From the NCBI GenBank assembly GCA_963383645.1, contig OY726565.1, positions 24,488,466 to 24,552,465 of the forward strand: 64,000 nucleotides of DNA, given 5' to 3'. Shown in pieces: positions 12,200-21,608 of the stretch; within the stretch, counting starts at the first letter, position 1; the number at the start of each line of letters is the position of its first letter. Under the pieces are notes generated by a model. The model searched no databases, was not told the DNA's origin, and saw only the letters and a program-made list of their open reading frames with translations. Both the position numbers and the translations under genes were made by a program. Source of the DNA: Muscardinus avellanarius. Lineage: Eukaryota; Chordata; Mammalia; Rodentia; Gliridae.

Positions 12200-12675
12200 G
12201 AGTTTGTATATTCTTCTGTTGCCTGTGCCATTGAAATCATATCCAAGAAATCACTGCCAATTTCAATGTTGTGAGGTTTTATGACCCAGATTTTCTCCTA
12301 AAAGTTTATAGTCTTAAGATTTATATTTAGGTCTTTTATCTATTTTGAGTTAATACTTGTATATGGGATTAGGTAAGGGTCCAATTTTATTCTTTTCCAT
12401 GTAATTATTATTTTTCAACAATATTTAGTTAAAAGATTATTATTTCCACCACCAAATGTTTGTGGAAACCTTGTCAAAAATAACTTGACAATATAGGGAA
12501 GAATTTAGCTCTAGGCTTGTATTTAACTCCAATGGTCTATATATCTGCCTTTAGAACAGTACTACACTGTTTCAATTATTGTAGCTTTATATGGTTTGAA
12601 ATCAGAAAATATATATCTGCTAGCTTTGTTCTTTTTCAAGATCGTTTTGGGTATCTAGAATTCATATTCCATAAT
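12200..12675 (-). mobile_element. Inverted L1 ORF2 segment inside composite copy 1
   Basis: The + strand reads as the antisense of the L1 ORF2 C-terminal region. Hallmarks are cctgtgccattgaaatcat, ttttatctattttgagtta, aaccttgtcaaaaataactt, ccaatggtctatatatctg and gctttgttctttttcaag. On the - strand this gives decayed peptides such as NKASRYIFSDFK, with several stops. The + strand edge is a T-rich tract ending ttttttaggg (12192-12200), equivalent to a short A-rich tail on the inverted fragment. Confidence 0.85.
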
Positions 12676-13149
12676 AGGATAGATTTTTTTTGAAAAATAA
12701 ATATATAAATATATGATAGTTTCACCTAAAAAAACAGAAAAAAAATATGCTCTAGTAAGAAAGAAAGCAAAAAGAAATACTGAAATGCTATCTTTAAATC
12801 ATCAAACGCTTGGTATCAGACAAATGAAACTGTTATGTGAGATTATCATTTTTAATTGTGGATAAATTGCTATAATACTAGATGTCAACCACTAAGCCAA
12901 GCATGGGAAGGAGGGATGGGGAGAGAATGGGGTGGGGATCGGGTGGGGGCTGACTGGGCGATGTGTGCATGTATGTCTACAAAAGTTTGTATCCCACTAT
13001 GATGTATGAATACAGTGCACCAATAAAATAAAATTAAAAAAATAAATAAATAAATAAATAATAGTACCTATGAAGCACAATGGAATGAGGTATATCTGTA
13101 CACTAGATCAGGTGTGATTAGTAGTATGGGGAAAAAACTGCTCAAAGTA

Positions 13150-13615
13150 AGGGCAAAGGGTATGTAGGAAATGCTTGGTTACTGCCTCAATTATATAACA
13201 AACCACCTCAAATAGCAGCAGCTTAAAAACAACTTCAGTTTTTATTTGCTTGCAGTTCTATAGCTCAGCTATTAGGTTGTGCTCTGCTCCTCTGGTTCAT
13301 TCCTGAGGCTGCCATCTGGCAGTTCACCCTCGGGCTAGATGATCTAATATGGTTTTACTCACATGTTTGGTGACTGGTGCCAGTCTCTAATCCTCAATGA
13401 GGCTAGCCCAGGCTACCCCACATAACAGCAGTGTTTCAAGATGATGAGAATGGAACAAACTAAGATCTCTGAGGCCTCAGCACAGAAGTCACATATCACT
13501 TCTGCTGCATTCTTTGGACCAAGCCACAGGTGTACCCATATTTGAAAGATGAACTAGGCTTCACCTCTTGATGAGAGATACTATATCAAATGTTAGCCAG
13601 TTTTAACCTACTACA
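13150..13615. repeat. Old interspersed repeat, family uncertain
   Basis: Contains aatagcagcagcttaaaaac, gcttgcagttctatagctca and ttcctgaggctgcc. This resembles a common old mammalian repeat with a 'gtggcttaaaacaac ... cagttctgtaggtc' signature. I cannot name the family with confidence. Confidence 0.45.
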
Positions 13616-14800
13616 GATGGGGAGTTATACTAGATAGTCAGTGACAGCAACTCTGATGGAATGACAAAAAGGCAGAGATTTGTATGATGTTTGAAGAGTG
13701 CATGTGGGGCCAAGGGAATAGCCAGCATAAAATGACAACAAAAGCTCACTGTGGCTGGTAATTATGGGCAGAAATAAGTGTGTTAAGAGATTAATTTAGA
13801 GAAGAAATGAGGAATGAGACAGTCCAGGTACTTGTAGATCACTGTAAGGCCTTAGATCAGAAGAACCATTGACAGAATTTTTACCAGAATGACATGATTT
13901 GATATATTTGTCCAGGGGATCTCTCTGCATTCTCTATTAAAATTGGACGTGAGAATGTGTGGTAATAATGAAGAAAGGAACCCATTAGAGAGATTCATTC
14001 AGGCAAGAGATGATTGTGGCTTGGAATAGAAGGGTAGATCCGACAGCATTAGCTGGAATAATTTCCAGAATGAATAAGGCAGAAAACATACTCTTGGATT
14101 GTGGATAGTTATCCCAACCAGATTTTCAGTTTCTCCAAAAAAAATTAAATTTATTTATCTATTTATTTGTGTATATTTGCAAAGCACTCACTAAATATAT
14201 ATTGACTGGATATCAAAAACTCAGATCTCACTGCTGGATTGAACATAATTACCAAAGAATATTGAATCTTTCAGAGTTTATCATCAAATGATGTCTGAAG
14301 ACTAAAAACAAGTAGATGTGTCTATTTAGACCTATTGATATTCTTCAGATCATATGTTTCTTGTATGCTGAAAAGCAGCAAGTAAATCAGAGCTAAAACA
14401 ATCTACCTCATCACTTGAAATGCAAAAAGAATTAAATTAACTAAACATTTATCATGAAGTTCCTGATAAGTAAAAAGGAGTATGTCAGGGATTCAAAATT
14501 AACAAGACACAGTTCTGAAAAGCACTAATAAGATTATAACATGACACAGAGAGTGTTAATTTTATAAATGAAAAAAGGTGAAATGAATTTATCAATTAAT
14601 ACTACAGTGTTGGGTGGAAACCACTAATAGGTACAGAGAAGTGTGAGAAAGATCCAAGTAAAAAGCATTCCTGGAGCTCAATAACTTTGAGATAACAAAG
14701 TAGAAATCTGGTACTGTGGTATGAAAGAACCACTGGTAATTCTAGGCCCAGCTGAGTGAACAACAAGTATTTTACCTGGTGGTGGGAAAGTATCTGCTTC

Positions 14801-15007
14801 TTTTTTTTTTTTTTTTTTTTTTTGGTGATACTGGGGTTCCTGGAAGCCCTTCTGCCTCCGGGCTACACTCCCAAACCTATTTTTACATTTTAATTTGGAA
14901 ACAGGGTCTCCTAAGCCAGCACACATGGCTGGCTTCAAACCTGCGCGATCCTCCTGTCTCTGCCTCCCAAGCGCTGGGATTACAAGCGTGTGCCACCACG
15001 CCCGGCT
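14801..15007 (-). mobile_element. B1-dID SINE, 'ttcctggaagc' type
   Basis: Poly(T), ggtgatactggggttcctgg, to ccaccacgcccggct. The sequence agtatctgcttct occurs on both sides (about 14788-14800 and 15010-15022), an intact target-site duplication; this is a young copy. Confidence 0.95.
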
Positions 15008-15149
15008 AAAGTATCTGCTTCTAAATCTCACCTCGATAAATGAAGTGTGTATGCTTGATGGTGGTGTAAAAAAGGTTGTTTTTATTCACAACTAAGTGCA
15101 CTGAAAGTCCATTAACGTACAAAAACTGTCTACTCAAAATTTGGAACAC

Positions 15150-15181
15150 TGGGTTGGGGTTGTAGCTCAGTGGCAGAGAAT
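15150..15181 (+). mobile_element. ID-type SINE fragment
   Basis: ggttggggttgtagctcagt ggcagag, the tRNA-like A-box end of an ID element, cut off after about 30 nt. Confidence 0.6.
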
Positions 15182-15221
15182 GGGAATATTTTCTCACTTG
15201 TACTCTTAAAATCTCTGCATT

Positions 15222-15941
15222 AGTTTGGACAAATTAGAGAAAACATATGTCCCTCCTCTGTGCTTGGCTGATCTCATTCAACATAATATTCTCCAGGTCT
15301 TTCTATCTTCTTGCAAATAACATGATTTTGTTCTTCTTTATAGCTGAGTAGAATCCCATTGTGTTTATTTCCCATACATTCATCTGTTGATGGAGACCTA
15401 GGTTGGTTCCATATTTTGGCTATTACAAATTGTGCTGCTATGAACATGGGTATGCATAAGTTACTGTAGTTCTCTGATTTCAACCCCTTTGGAAAGATAT
15501 CCAGGAGTGTTATAGCCAGATCATATGGTGGATGCATTCCCAATTTTCTAAGGAATCTTCACACTAATCTCCATAGTGGCTGAACGAGTTTGCACTCCCA
15601 CCAACAGTGTAAAGGAGTTCCTCTTTCCCCACATCCTTGCCAGCATTTACTGTATTAGGAATACTAGTGGGACTCCAGATAATGGAGGGAAAACCTCAGC
15701 TAACCTGAAATGGAAGGGTAGGAGACAAAAAAGGCTGAGGTTGATTAATGGAGGAGCTACATCTGAATATATGTAAAAGCATGAATGTAGCATGGTTAAC
15801 CTGGACACTCATTGTTGGAAGGGCGGAAAGGGAAAGTGGGGGAGAGGGCACCAAGCACATTCTGAATGTATGTCATTTTAAATATGATCCACATAAAATA
15901 AAAAAATTAAAATAAAATAAAATTATACTAAAGCAAAAAAA
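15222..15941 (+). mobile_element. L1 3' fragment with 5' inversion (twin priming)
   Basis: The first part (about 15235-15650) is antisense L1 sequence (for example gctgagtagaatcccattgt and ttgtgctgctatgaacatgg). The second part (about 15670-15941) is sense and ends in an A-rich tail. A short direct repeat ctctgcatt flanks it (15213-15221 and 15942-15950). Inverted 5' part plus sense 3' part with a target-site duplication is the usual product of twin priming. Confidence 0.65.
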
Positions 15942-16149
15942 CTCTGCATTTAAGAATAATTTATACCAAGAGCCAAATACGCATCATTATTATGCTTTAA
16001 AAAGATATGTTCACTTAGTTATATTTCATTATATAATATATTTAGATCTGGTCTTATAACTTCACAGGACAGGTTCATTCATTTGGTTTTAAAACACATT
16101 AAAGTGAAAAATTAACATTAAAAATTCTAGTCTATAAGTGAAAAGCCTA

Positions 16150-16238
16150 GCTATGCTTCTCACTCTGACTTAACACAAGTTTCCTTCACTTCACTTTTTC
16201 TTTCTTTATCTATAAAATTAAATGGTTGGGATAGATCA
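16150..16238 (+). repeat. MIR SINE remnant
   Basis: gacttaacacaagtttcctt and tttatctataaaattaaatg match the MIR core by eye. Confidence 0.5.
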
Positions 16239-16243
16239 GTGGT

Positions 16244-16332
16244 TGTGAACCCTGACTGCACACTAGAATCATTTACCCACCCTGGCTTTAAAGCTCCCCA
16301 GGTAATTTTAATATACAGCAAGTGTTGTAAAC
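16244..16332. mobile_element. hAT-type MITE relic
   Basis: cagtggttgtgaaccctgac followed by ctagaatcattt and near-complementary ccccaggtaattttaat, ending with an inverted-repeat-like terminus. Typical of non-autonomous Charlie-type elements. Confidence 0.5.
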
Positions 16333-16465
16333 CAGTGCACTAGGTGAGGCTAAGGTTACTTCTAGCAAAAATTTCTAATTTTATGATTCACTGTGTTTTG
16401 ACATAACAATATTTGCTAGAGATAAGTGTCCTCAGGATTTTTAGTATCTTAAAAATTAGAGATTC

Positions 16466-16673
16466 TTTTCTTCTTTTTCAGTACTGGGTATGGAGCCCAG
16501 GGGCATTCTACCTCTGAGCTACACCCTCAGCCCATTTTTATTCTTTATTTTGAAACAGGGTCTCACTGAGTTGCAGAGGGCCTCACTAAGTAGCTGAGGC
16601 TGTCTGCAAACCTGGATCTTCCTATCTCAGCTTCTCAAATGCTGGGATTACAAGCATGCACCACCACACCCAC
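16466..16673 (-). mobile_element. B1-dID SINE
   Basis: ttcagtactgggtatggagc to gcaccaccacaccc. Confidence 0.9.
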
Positions 16674-16831
16674 CCCCAGCGTTTCTATTAGATTTTGATG
16701 AATGAGATCTTACTTCAGTTGTTTAGTAGCATGACTTAAAAGTTATTTTATCTCTCTGGAAACATATTAGTCATTGAAGTAGCAACCATGTTTTACTCTT
16801 TAGAACTTTAATACCTAACACATATTAAGTA

Positions 16832-16995
16832 TTTTTTTGTGTGTGTGTGGTACTGGGGATGGAACCCAGGGGATTCTACCTCCAAACTACACCTCCATCC
16901 TCACTAAGTAGCTGAAGCTGTCTGCCAACAGTGATCCTCCTGTCTTAGCCTTCCAAATGCTGGGATTACAAACGTGTGCCACCACGCCCAGTTTA
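16832..16995 (-). mobile_element. B1-dID SINE, internally deleted
   Basis: dID half is present, but the linker and the 3' part of B1 (the tttattttgaaacagggtc block) are missing; it passes directly from ctccatcc to tcactaagtagctgaagctg. Confidence 0.88.
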
Positions 16996-17266
16996 GAGAT
17001 TACTTCCAAAGACTATTTCTACTCAAAACTGAAAACATTTTCTCATCTATACTTCAAAAAAAATCTGTATATTCTTATAACAAGCATCAAATAACAAAGC
17101 TACTATACGTTGGGCATACTATATAGACTTAAATAATGTAGATTCACTTAGTTCTTAGAAAGTAACTTGGTTGCGATTGGAAAGGAATGCATGTTTTTCA
17201 GTACACATATAGTGTAAAGATAATATAGTCAAAAATTACATGTAAAATTCTTTTAAAAATTGTTGT

Positions 17267-17480
17267 ACCAGGCATGGTGGTACATGCTTGTAATTCCAGC
17301 ATTCAGGTGGCTGAGACCAGAAGATCGTGGTTTGCAGACAGCCTCCGCTACTTAGTGAGGCCCTGTTTCAAAATAAAGAAGAATAAAAAATAGGACAGTG
17401 GGTTAAGCTTGGAGATAGAATAAATACCTCTGGGTCCCATCCCAGTAAAATAAATAAATAAAATAAAATAAATAAAATAA
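17267..17480 (+). mobile_element. B1-dID SINE (outer of a nested pair)
   Basis: ccaggcatggtggtacatgc to cccatcccag and a (aaaat)n tail. The flank aaaattgttgt occurs before it (about 17255) and after the next SINE (about 17693), so the second SINE landed in this tail. Confidence 0.92.
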
Positions 17481-17483
17481 AAT

Positions 17484-17695
17484 AGCCAGGCATGGTGGCG
17501 CACGCTTGTAATCCCTGCGCTTGGGAGACAGAGACAGGAGGATCGCGCTGGTTCAGAGCCAGCCTCGCTGGCTTAAGAGACCCTGTTTCCAAATTTAAAA
17601 ATATATAAAATAGGTCTGGGAGTGTAGCCCAGCGGTAGAAGGGCTTCCAGGAACCCCAGTACCACCAAAAATAAAATAAAATAAAATAAAATAAA
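17484..17695 (+). mobile_element. B1-dID SINE, 'ttccaggaacc' type (nested)
   Basis: gccaggcatggtggcgcacg to cttccaggaaccccagtacc and a (aaaat)n tail; inserted in the A-rich tail of the SINE at 17267. Confidence 0.93.
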
Positions 17696-18384
17696 ATTGT
17701 TGTTGTGGCTATTTTGATTTTGACTCCACTTCAGATATCATCAGACTGTTACTATCTCCTTCTTCTCGTATATATTTCACTGTATCTGTTTGCCCTATTG
17801 ATGATAACCTAGACTTAATAGCTAATAATAATTCATAGAGATACCATTTACTACAGCATGTAAAACATTGATATTGGAAGCATAACATGACTGCTTCAAT
17901 AGTCCACATGTTTAAAATCCTTGCTCTATGAAGAAAAAGGAAGCTATTTTGCTTCAAAGTAACTTTACCACATATCGGCCTGCTCTATAATATCTTCCTA
18001 AAATTAGTCAAACATGTGTACCATGCTTTCAAAACATTTTGTACAGTAGGAATATGCTGTGAAATTTTTGAAAATTCAGGCAATAACTCATAGGGTTTGC
18101 AGTAATAGCAATAGTTATATGTATACTAGTGATTGAAAACTAATTTATAAGAGGTTTATGTGCTCTTAAAATGGTTTTATGAAACAGTATAAATTTTAAC
18201 ATTAGAATAGCAACACACTTTTTATTCTAAGTCTTAATAAGAGTAACCAATGCAGAGCTTGGTAATTATCTGCCTTACTCTTCAAGATCTTCTCTTCTGC
18301 TAACCTGGTCCAGATTTTTGTGTTCTCCTACAAGATGCTTATTTTGTGTCTGTTGTTTTTTATTTCATCATTCATTTTGAGGCT

Positions 18385-18553
18385 GTAATTATACCTAAGG
18401 ACATCCTACCTCTGAGCTACACTCCTAGCCCTTTAGATTTTACACTTTGAAACAGGGTCTCACTAAGTTGCCAAGACTGGCATCAAATTTTTAATTCTCC
18501 TGTCTCAGCCTACAGCCAAGTACTCTAATTACAAGCATGAACCACCATGCCCT
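18385..18553 (-). mobile_element. B1-dID SINE (old)
   Basis: cctctgagctacactcctag, gaaacagggtctcactaag and gcatgaaccaccatgccc. Confidence 0.82.
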
Positions 18554-20690
18554 TGTCCTTTAAACTAGGAGAATGTGTGTTAAGCTGTACTCAGTATCAC
18601 ATATATTATTATACTTTCATTTAATCAGATAAATCCATTAAAAAGATAATAATTTTGAAGGAATGAACAGTGTTGATGTTGCCCTTCTGAAATGGCCTCC
18701 CATGAGATTAGAAGCATTTCATGTTAGGGGAGAAGGTGGAGACAAGGAATTGCAAAGGACTAAAACATAAAGACCAGAGTTACTTCCCAATTTTGCCTGG
18801 GGCTGGGTCAGGTCAGCAGTGTAATCATTGTACACAGTAAAGCAAATTGACCCACTTTTCTAAAGATGCCATGTAAAATTTGCATTATATTGAGAGCCTA
18901 GCAACATTATATTGAATATAGACTTTATATCTGACAACTAAAGTTGAGTGATGCTAATTTCGTCTTGATAATGTACTACATGAATATAAATACATAGCTT
19001 TGTCTTATATGAAGTCTTATTTACAGTAAAGTTTTTTCCTTGTTAAGATATTGCATCAGTTTATTGGGCATAACCACATAAAATGAAATGCATTAGTACT
19101 GAACTCCATTTTGAAAGTGGAGATACTGTGTTAAAGAAAAACTATCATCCAGGATGCATAATGAAGATGTTATGTTTTAAAACATGTCAGATTCTTTTAA
19201 GGGTATTTTCTTCCTTATTTGAACTTTAATCAGCTGAGATAAATGTTTTTCATTTAGCATTATCTGTTTGTCACAAGATGAGACAGACAGCTAATAAAAT
19301 AAATTGATGTGATGCTCTGATAAGGTAGAGTTGAAATTTCATACTATTGCAATTGAAGTTATAACTGATTTTACCTTTTGGGAAGTTGTCATGAGGTCAT
19401 GAAAAAGAAAAGAGATTTACAAAATTTTGAAAGATTAATACATAGGGGCATTTGGGTAAAGTTGGATATAATTTTCTCTTCCCAGATACAATATATTTCT
19501 TTTTAAAAGGAGTTTTAATCAAGAGTATAGTGGCTTATAAATTTTAATGATATCAAATCATGAATATTAAAAAGATATTCCACATATATGTATACATATA
19601 TAATAGTGTGAATTATACTCTGTAATTCAAGTTGGAAGTCCAACTGTTAGAGAAAACCCTCTTATTGACTCTCTGAAATACACGGCATGCATATCTAACC
19701 CAATAGCTTTAGGTATTTAGAGACGTAGAAGGCAAAATCAAAATCATACCAAAATTAACACCAAGCCATGTGTTCTTCTCTTCGAGCTTTAGAGTCATTT
19801 TTAACACAGATAGTAACTTGGCTTAAAATTTAAACACATTTGTACATACAGGTTTGCTAGCTGGAGAGTTTCCTTGCCTGGGGGAGGGGAGGTGACAATT
19901 GGTGCATTCAACACAGAGCACGTGTAATGATGATAAAGTTGATTGGTTGAGCTCTATAGCTTCTTTCTTCGTTTCTCTCTTCCTATAGAGTAGTTCAGCT
20001 GGTGGGGGGTGTGAAGGGCTTTCCCTCCCCCTCTCCCACTGCCCAGCTAAGAAGACGTAGGTTGATACCATTTTTATTGTTCTGCTGGGGTGGAAAATAA
20101 GCCATATGCTTTAGCATTTTGAATGGCTACACCAAAGAGAAAATCGAACCAGGCCCTCTTCCCTCCTCCCACTGGACTTCGGGGTGGGTTTATTCCTCTA
20201 AGTGTTCTAGAGGATTTGGGGTTAGCTTAATGCTTCTGCCCCAAGGCAGAGAGGTATTGGAAGGGAGGAGATGTCAAGGGCTTCAGAGGAGCATTGGACT
20301 GAGTGAAATGTGGAGTGGGAGCTTACATGTGAAACCCACCCCTCCCCTGGATACCAGGGAGGCAGTGAGAGTTGGAACCAGCTGATGCCGCTGCTGCTGC
20401 TGCTTCCCGTTTCCAGGGTGAAATTTCACAGCAGCTAATTCTAAAGGGAGGAAAAAAAAATCCCTAACCAGCAGCGAAGAAGATCCTATCACCCAGCCCA
20501 AGCTATGTAACCTTTTAGGCAAGCTTTTCAGAGAAATCCGCATTTCAAAAGCCAGCATTCACGGTCCAAACTATGGCCCGGGAATCAGAGCTGGTATGAA
20601 AATATGAAAAGCCTCTTTACACCCTGAGTGTCTGAAAGGATCCGATGAGCATAGGAAGTGGCTGCCAACGCTCTGGCGGCTGCTCCTGCT

Positions 20691-20714
20691 GCCGCCGCCG
20701 CCGCCGCCGCCGCT
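20691..20714. repeat. (CCG)n microsatellite
   Basis: About eight CCG units in the CpG-rich patch upstream of the GPS exon. Runs of this kind are common in promoters and 5' UTRs. Confidence 0.9.
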
Positions 20715-20750
20715 GTTTCTCACAGAGGGCTGGACAGAGCTAGTCCCGGT

Positions 20751-20775
20751 TTCAGCACCTCCAGCGCTGGACAGC
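20751..20775 (+). promoter_or_regulatory. Candidate RE1/REST site with expanded spacing
   Basis: The left half-site TTCAGCACC is perfect at 20751-20759, and the right half-site core GGACAGC is at 20769-20775. The gap is 9 nt where the canonical RE1 has 2, so the halves are shifted apart by 7. REST is known to bind split sites with this sort of enlarged half-site distance. A further GGACAG lies at 20732. REST silences neuronal genes in non-neuronal cells, which suits ADGRB3. Confidence 0.5.
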
Positions 20776-20990
20776 TCTCTGCACGCCGCACCACCGCCTG
20801 CCTGCTTTTTCCCACTCTCGTTTTGCATTACTGGAGATGCATCTAAATTACGTCCTGTTCAACAACAAGTAGATTTTTTTTCCTGTACGGGAATTACAGT
20901 AGACGATTCTCTCAATTAAACTGCATTTTCTTCTTTACGGATTTGGCTGTCAGGAGTATTTATCCCGATCTTCCCCCACCCCCTTTGCAG

Positions 20991-21117
20991 GAACGAGTCT
21001 TTGGGAACGTGGTCCACCCAGGGATGTAAAACTGTGCTTACCGATGCATCCCATACGAAATGCTTATGTGATCGTCTCTCTACCTTCGCCATTTTGGCTC
21101 AGCAACCTAGAGAAATA
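20991..21117 (+). CDS. ADGRB3: ADGRB3 exon: GPS motif and tethered agonist
   Basis: Internal coding exon of adhesion G protein-coupled receptor B3 (BAI3), a synaptic receptor. The first base completes a codon from the previous exon; 42 full codons follow and the exon ends in phase 0 at the donor gtaagt (21118). The peptide starts [12 protein letters not shown] and continues to [14 protein letters not shown]. This is the C-terminal part of a GPS: Trp at 21010 followed by Ser, Gly-Cys at 21022-21027, then the Cys-x-Cys pair at 21061 and 21067. Autoproteolysis in this family falls between Leu (21076) and Ser (21079), and the residues after it form the tethered agonist. The position two before the cut is Arg (21073) instead of the usual His. 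The first GPS Cys and Trp must lie in the upstream exon. I assign the gene from memory of the BAI3 protein, where this stretch runs directly into the next exon's peptide. Paralogues ADGRB1 and ADGRB2 fit less well. Confidence 0.95.
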
Positions 21118-21547
21118 GTAAGTAACAAAGGGAAAACACGGCTTTAATGCAAAGGCAGGGACATTTGGAGAGTGTTTCTCCCGGGAGCTGCATTGTAAAC
21201 TGGGGAAATGGAGAAGGTTGCAGGGTGGCAAAATCGGGTTTGTCTCCTCCTTAGCTACAGAAGCTAGATGAAATGAATTCCAGCTAGTGGGCTATAACTA
21301 AATTGTACTCAATTTTATGCTTCTAACTTGAAATTTCTGCAGTACGGTTTTAAAGATGTATTACCGTATTACTAATATGCTGGAAACTTTCATATAAAAA
21401 TAATTGCCAACTTAACCGTTATTTTAAAACTGAAAAGCTGTTCTAGGGTATGTGTGAGGATACTGTTGGTAGTAGAATGAAGACTCAAACACATTGCATA
21501 TCTGCATTGGGTATTTTCAGTACAGGTTTCTAAGGGTGTCCTTGGAG

Positions 21548-21608
<61 letters not shown>

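Larger units (their letters stand above)
10268..13056 (+). mobile_element. Composite ORF1-only L1 (half-L1-like), copy 1
   Basis: Retroelement in four blocks: a GC-rich L1-type 5' UTR beginning aaggacttccgggaagatgg (10268 to about 11062); an intact ORF1 (11063-11980); a linker followed by an inverted L1 ORF2 segment (about 12200-12675); and a sense L1 3' end with polyadenylation signal ccaataaa and an A-rich tail (about 12730-13056). There is no sense ORF2, so it cannot supply its own endonuclease or reverse transcriptase. It is inserted in the (aaat)n tail of the SINE at 10015, repeating the tail sequence ending aataaataatag at both ends (to 10267 and to 13064). ORF1-only L1 derivatives are known as HAL1. 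The inverted ORF2 block is what sets this one apart. Confidence 0.85.
20340..20830 (+). promoter_or_regulatory. ADGRB3: CpG-rich patch, possible internal ADGRB3 promoter
   Basis: This is the most GC- and CpG-rich non-repeat stretch of the window. It includes a (CTG)n-like run near 20388-20403 and a (CCG)n run at about 20691-20714, with roughly fifteen to twenty CpGs between 20640 and 20820. An ETS-like aggaagtg lies at about 20653, and an inverted CCAAT (attgg) lies further upstream near 19943. No TATA box is obvious at a convincing position. It sits about 160-650 bp upstream of the GPS exon, where a promoter would drive transcripts encoding only the membrane part of ADGRB3. Promoter function is inferred from composition and position only. 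Confidence 0.4.
1..20990 (+). other. ADGRB3: ADGRB3 intron upstream of the GPS exon (partial)
   Basis: This is intronic sequence of ADGRB3, inferred because the first recognisable exon starts at 20991 and is entered through an acceptor with a good pyrimidine tract (about 20970-20990, ending in tttgcag). The preceding GAIN-domain exon was not recognised here, so the intron probably begins outside the window. Repeats cover perhaps a third of it. The larger stretches where I see nothing beyond AT-rich unique DNA are 1-1540, 1800-2500, 3260-3640, 3830-4620, 5150-6900, 13620-14800, 15960-16140, 16995-17250 and 18560-20100. Confidence 0.75.

Noticed and set aside
14678..15031. 117-codon ORF on the minus strand
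   Set aside because: Mostly a translated B1-dID SINE; many similar frames come from SINE copies and were left out.
20658..20846. Open frame with poly-Ala near the GPS exon
   Set aside because: Poly-Ala is produced by the CCG run; the start is not ATG and no splice donor joins it in frame to the GPS exon.
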